From Rhizobium rosettiformans (GTDB lineage Bacteria; Pseudomonadota; Alphaproteobacteria; Rhizobiales; Rhizobiaceae): a DNA stretch of 64,000 bases. Positions 62,447 through 64,000 of this stretch are shown here, in pieces. How positions within the stretch are numbered: the stretch's first letter is position 1; the number at the start of each line of letters is the position of its first letter. The stretch is from assembly GCF_016806065.1 (NCBI RefSeq), contig NZ_CP032405.1, positions 1,640,001 through 1,704,000 of the forward strand, read 5' to 3'. The notes under the pieces were generated by a model. That model was not told the DNA's origin and ran no database searches. It worked only from the letters and a program-made list of their open reading frames with translations. The position numbers were made by a program, and so were the translations under genes.

Positions 62447-62980
62447 CGCAGACCGTTCAAGACCGATGCCCCCGTAAAGGACGGGCCGCGCTCCAACCGT
62501 GAAATCCGCATTCCGAAAGTCCAGCTGATCAACGAAGAGGGCGAGAACCTCGGAGTCATCGCGACGGATCAGGCGTTGCGCATGGCTGAAGAGGCCGGAC
62601 TGGATCTGGTCGAGATTTCGCCGAATGCCGAGCCTCCGGTCTGCAAGATCCTCGACCTGGGCAAGCTGAAATACGCCAACCAGAAGAAGGCGGCCGAAGC
62701 GCGCAAGAAGCAGAAGATCGTCGAGGTCAAAGAAATCAAGATGCGCCCGAACATCGACACCCATGACTATGAGGTGAAGATGAAGGCGATGAACCGCTTC
62801 TTCGAAGAGGGCGACAAGGTCAAGGTGACCCTGAAGTTCCGTGGCCGCGAAATGGCCCACCAGGAACTCGGCATGAAGCTCCTGCTTCAGGTCAAAGAAG
62901 ACACCGCGACAATCGCCAAGGTGGAAGCCGAGCCAAAGCTCGAAGGCCGCCAGATGATGATGGTGCTCTCGCCGCGTTGA
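62444..62980 (+). CDS. infC: Translation initiation factor IF-3 (AUU start)
   Basis: IF-3 of 178 aa. N-domain from [35 protein letters not shown]; linker rich in Lys ([23 protein letters not shown]); C-domain with [16 protein letters not shown]. It binds the 30S subunit and discriminates start codons. I place the start at the ATT at 62444: homologous proteins begin with [10 protein letters not shown], and the only upstream in-frame ATG (62342) adds 34 unconserved residues. An AUU start is expected to make infC autoregulated. Confidence 0.95.
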   Translation: MRRPFKTDAPVKDGPRSNREIRIPKVQLINEEGENLGVIATDQALRMAEEAGLDLVEISPNAEPPVCKILDLGKLKYANQKKAAEARKKQKIVEVKEIKMRPNIDTHDYEVKMKAMNRFFEEGDKVKVTLKFRGREMAHQELGMKLLLQVKEDTATIAKVEAEPKLEGRQMMMVLSPR

Positions 62981-63006
62981 GTGCTGCCGCATGGCAGGAC
63001 CGGATG

Positions 63007-63032
63007 AAGCCGCCTTACGGGGCGGCTTTTTT
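63007..63032 (+). terminator. Intrinsic terminator after infC
   Basis: AAGCCGCC pairs with GGCGGCTT across a 6-base loop, with TTTTTT following, 27 bases beyond the infC stop. A strong Rho-independent terminator. Confidence 0.92.
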
Positions 63033-63219
63033 CATGCGTGGTTTTTGCCGGCTCCTTGTCTGACAGAACGCTGATCTTCACAGCGGCCGCTCTGTCAGGG
63101 GCATTGATGCGTGATCCCTCCATCGAAAGCGATTGCGAAGCTCGAGGGATTCCAGATGCCCCGATTTTCTGCGCCGGACCTTGCTGGTCTCGATCACGAC
63201 ACTGGCAGCATTTACTCTG

Positions 63220-63511
63220 ATCCATGCCGCCGGTCTCGCAGAAGCCCTCGGCAATGTGCTCGGCAACGCCAGCACTTTGCCCAGGCCGAATCGTCGTGGC
63301 CGTCGAGCGCGCCGCCAAACACATCCGGCTTGATGTTGAAGATGACCGTCCGGGTGTCGCAGAGGCGGCCCTTGCGGAGGTTGCCGCCCGTAGCATTCAT
63401 CTGGTTGAAGGCAAGGTTCCCGGGCTCGGGCTGGCGATCACCTCCGATATTCTCACCGCTTATGGCGGTGCGATCGTCTTTTCGCGGGGTGTAACCGGGG
63501 CCGAAGGGTAA
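63220..63511 (+). pseudogene. Decayed histidine-kinase C-terminal fragment
   Basis: Remnant of a two-component sensor ATPase domain. The N-box-like AAGLAEALGNVLGNA is in one frame (from about 63220), and RIVVAVE..., DVEDDRPG (G1-like), then VPGLGLAITSDILTAYGGAIVFSR (G2-like) are in another, which requires a frameshift near 63275-63290. No phosphorylatable His, membrane or sensor domain is present upstream. A stop at 63509-63511 closes the second frame. It lies in the 710-bp infC-rpmI gap together with the infC terminator and rpmI promoter. Confidence 0.78.
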
Positions 63512-63560
63512 GCTTGCTTTTGCCGGCGGGCCATGAACGGAAGATTCCGCCCGCCACCCG

Positions 63561-63589
63561 TTGCGCTTTTTCGGGTCTGCGGTTATAAG
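63561..63589 (+). promoter_or_regulatory. Putative rpmI promoter
   Basis: TTGCGC (63561-63566) and TATAAG (63584-63589) with a 17-base spacer, 103 bases before the rpmI ATG; the intervening leader could carry an L20-type control structure as known in other bacteria. Confidence 0.6.
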
Positions 63590-63691
63590 CGCGCGTCCGA
63601 ACGGTCCGGCAGGGCATGCCGTGGCCGTTCTTTATGCTTGAAAACGGGCAATCGTCAGCCTGTTTCGATACAAGAACAATGGAGTAGCAAA

Positions 63692-63895
63692 ATGCCCAAG
63701 ATGAAGACGAAGTCTGCCGCCAAAAAGCGGTTCAAGATCACGGCGACCGGCAAGGTTCTCGCCGCCGCTGCTGGCAAGCGCCACGGCATGATCAAGCGTT
63801 CCAACAAGTTCATTCGCGATGCCCGCGGCACGATGGTTCTGGCTGAACCTGACGGCAAGAAGGTCATCAAGAACTACCTGCCAAACGGTCTCTGA
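63692..63895 (+). CDS. rpmI: 50S ribosomal protein L35
   Basis: Ribosomal protein of 67 aa, full length: [20 protein letters not shown], basic, ending [14 protein letters not shown]. The start is the ATG at 63692 with GGAG 9 bases before it; the frame from 63533 is not conserved. It is followed 37 bases on by rplT, as in most bacteria, and has its own promoter since infC ends with a terminator 660 bases upstream. Confidence 0.97.
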   Translation: MPKMKTKSAAKKRFKITATGKVLAAAAGKRHGMIKRSNKFIRDARGTMVLAEPDGKKVIKNYLPNGL

Positions 63896-63932
63896 GACCC
63901 GCTCGCTGTTGGACAATTAAGGAGATCATGAC

Positions 63933-64000
63933 ATGGCACGCGTAAAACGTGGCGTAACTTCCCGCGCCAAGCACAACAAGGTATTCAAGCAGGCCAAGGG
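63933..64000 (+). CDS. rplT: 50S ribosomal protein L20 (partial, cut by window end)
   Basis: Only the first 22 codons are in the window: MARVKRGVTSRAKHNKVFKQ, the conserved N-terminal tail of L20, which is needed early in large-subunit assembly. AAGGAG lies 9-14 bases before the ATG. In other bacteria L20 represses rpmI-rplT translation. Confidence 0.96.
   Translation, partial: MARVKRGVTSRAKHNKVFKQAK

Overview
The window reads as chromosomal DNA of a Rhizobiaceae-type alphaproteobacterium (Rhizobium/Agrobacterium/Ensifer/Ciceribacter relatives). The evidence is high GC, the N-acetylglutaminylglutamine amide (NAGGN) osmolyte genes asnO-ngg, an mbfA iron exporter behind an Irr-type iron control element, a BA14K-family protein, Tad-pilus-like proteins, and lepA, infC, rpmI and rplT. 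It is mostly ordinary chromosome. Small accessory patches lie near 37.8-40.3 kb and 63.0-63.5 kb. I see no insertion sequence, integrase, prophage or CRISPR array.

Layout. 0.1-9.9 kb: a TRAP transporter operon with a dapA-family lyase (+) faces a five-gene operon (-) encoding an amino-acid ABC transporter, a class V PLP enzyme and a hydantoinase; a FadR-type GntR regulator is divergent from the latter, with a clear operator palindrome between them. 10.0-19.5 kb: two small genes, the NAGGN-type M42 peptidase, a GlxA-like regulator, a small Cys-containing protein/Crp-Fnr/PepSY group, then asnO-ngg ending in a strong bidirectional terminator. 19.6-31.4 kb: a BrkB-family membrane protein, an FtsK translocase without a visible membrane domain, YigZ, a TadD-like lipoprotein, pepA, a MarR regulator, an NlpC/P60 hydrolase and a TadG-like protein. 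31.5-37.8 kb: tRNA-Leu(CAG), BA14K, a SelT/W/H-like protein, DoxX, a glutamine amidotransferase, a LysE exporter, and a two-gene operon joining a vanadium-haloperoxidase-family protein to an ASPIC/UnbV repeat protein.

37.8-40.3 kb is the accessory islet: a multi-hairpin repeat, a DUF1508 protein, a ccdAB toxin-antitoxin pair, a DUF2188 protein, a small HTH-like protein, and about 700 bp with no convincing gene. 40.3-53.6 kb: lepA, a nitrilase-family hydrolase with a GNAT enzyme, an outer-membrane barrel, an FAD protein, a MOSC protein, tdh-kbl for threonine catabolism, two divergent XRE-cupin regulators, and acetylpolyamine amidohydrolase. 53.6-62.3 kb: a membrane alpha/beta-hydrolase, an orphan TakP-like TRAP binding protein, a truncated hemoglobin divergent from mbfA, a VOC protein with an ECF-like sigma factor, an MFS carrier, a BTLCP protease behind a CtrA-like box, and a hydrolase. 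62.4-64.0 kb: infC with an AUU start, a decayed histidine-kinase fragment, then rpmI and the first codons of rplT.

Functional themes: uptake and breakdown of an unidentified nitrogenous compound (TRAP/ABC/hydantoinase), osmoprotection (NAGGN), iron homeostasis (mbfA with Irr box), threonine catabolism, and cell-envelope/pilus functions. No wholly novel system is evident. The best leads are the hydantoinase/PLP operon, the haloperoxidase-ASPIC pair, the soluble-looking FtsK, the split NAGGN locus with its leader hairpin, and several precise regulatory sites.
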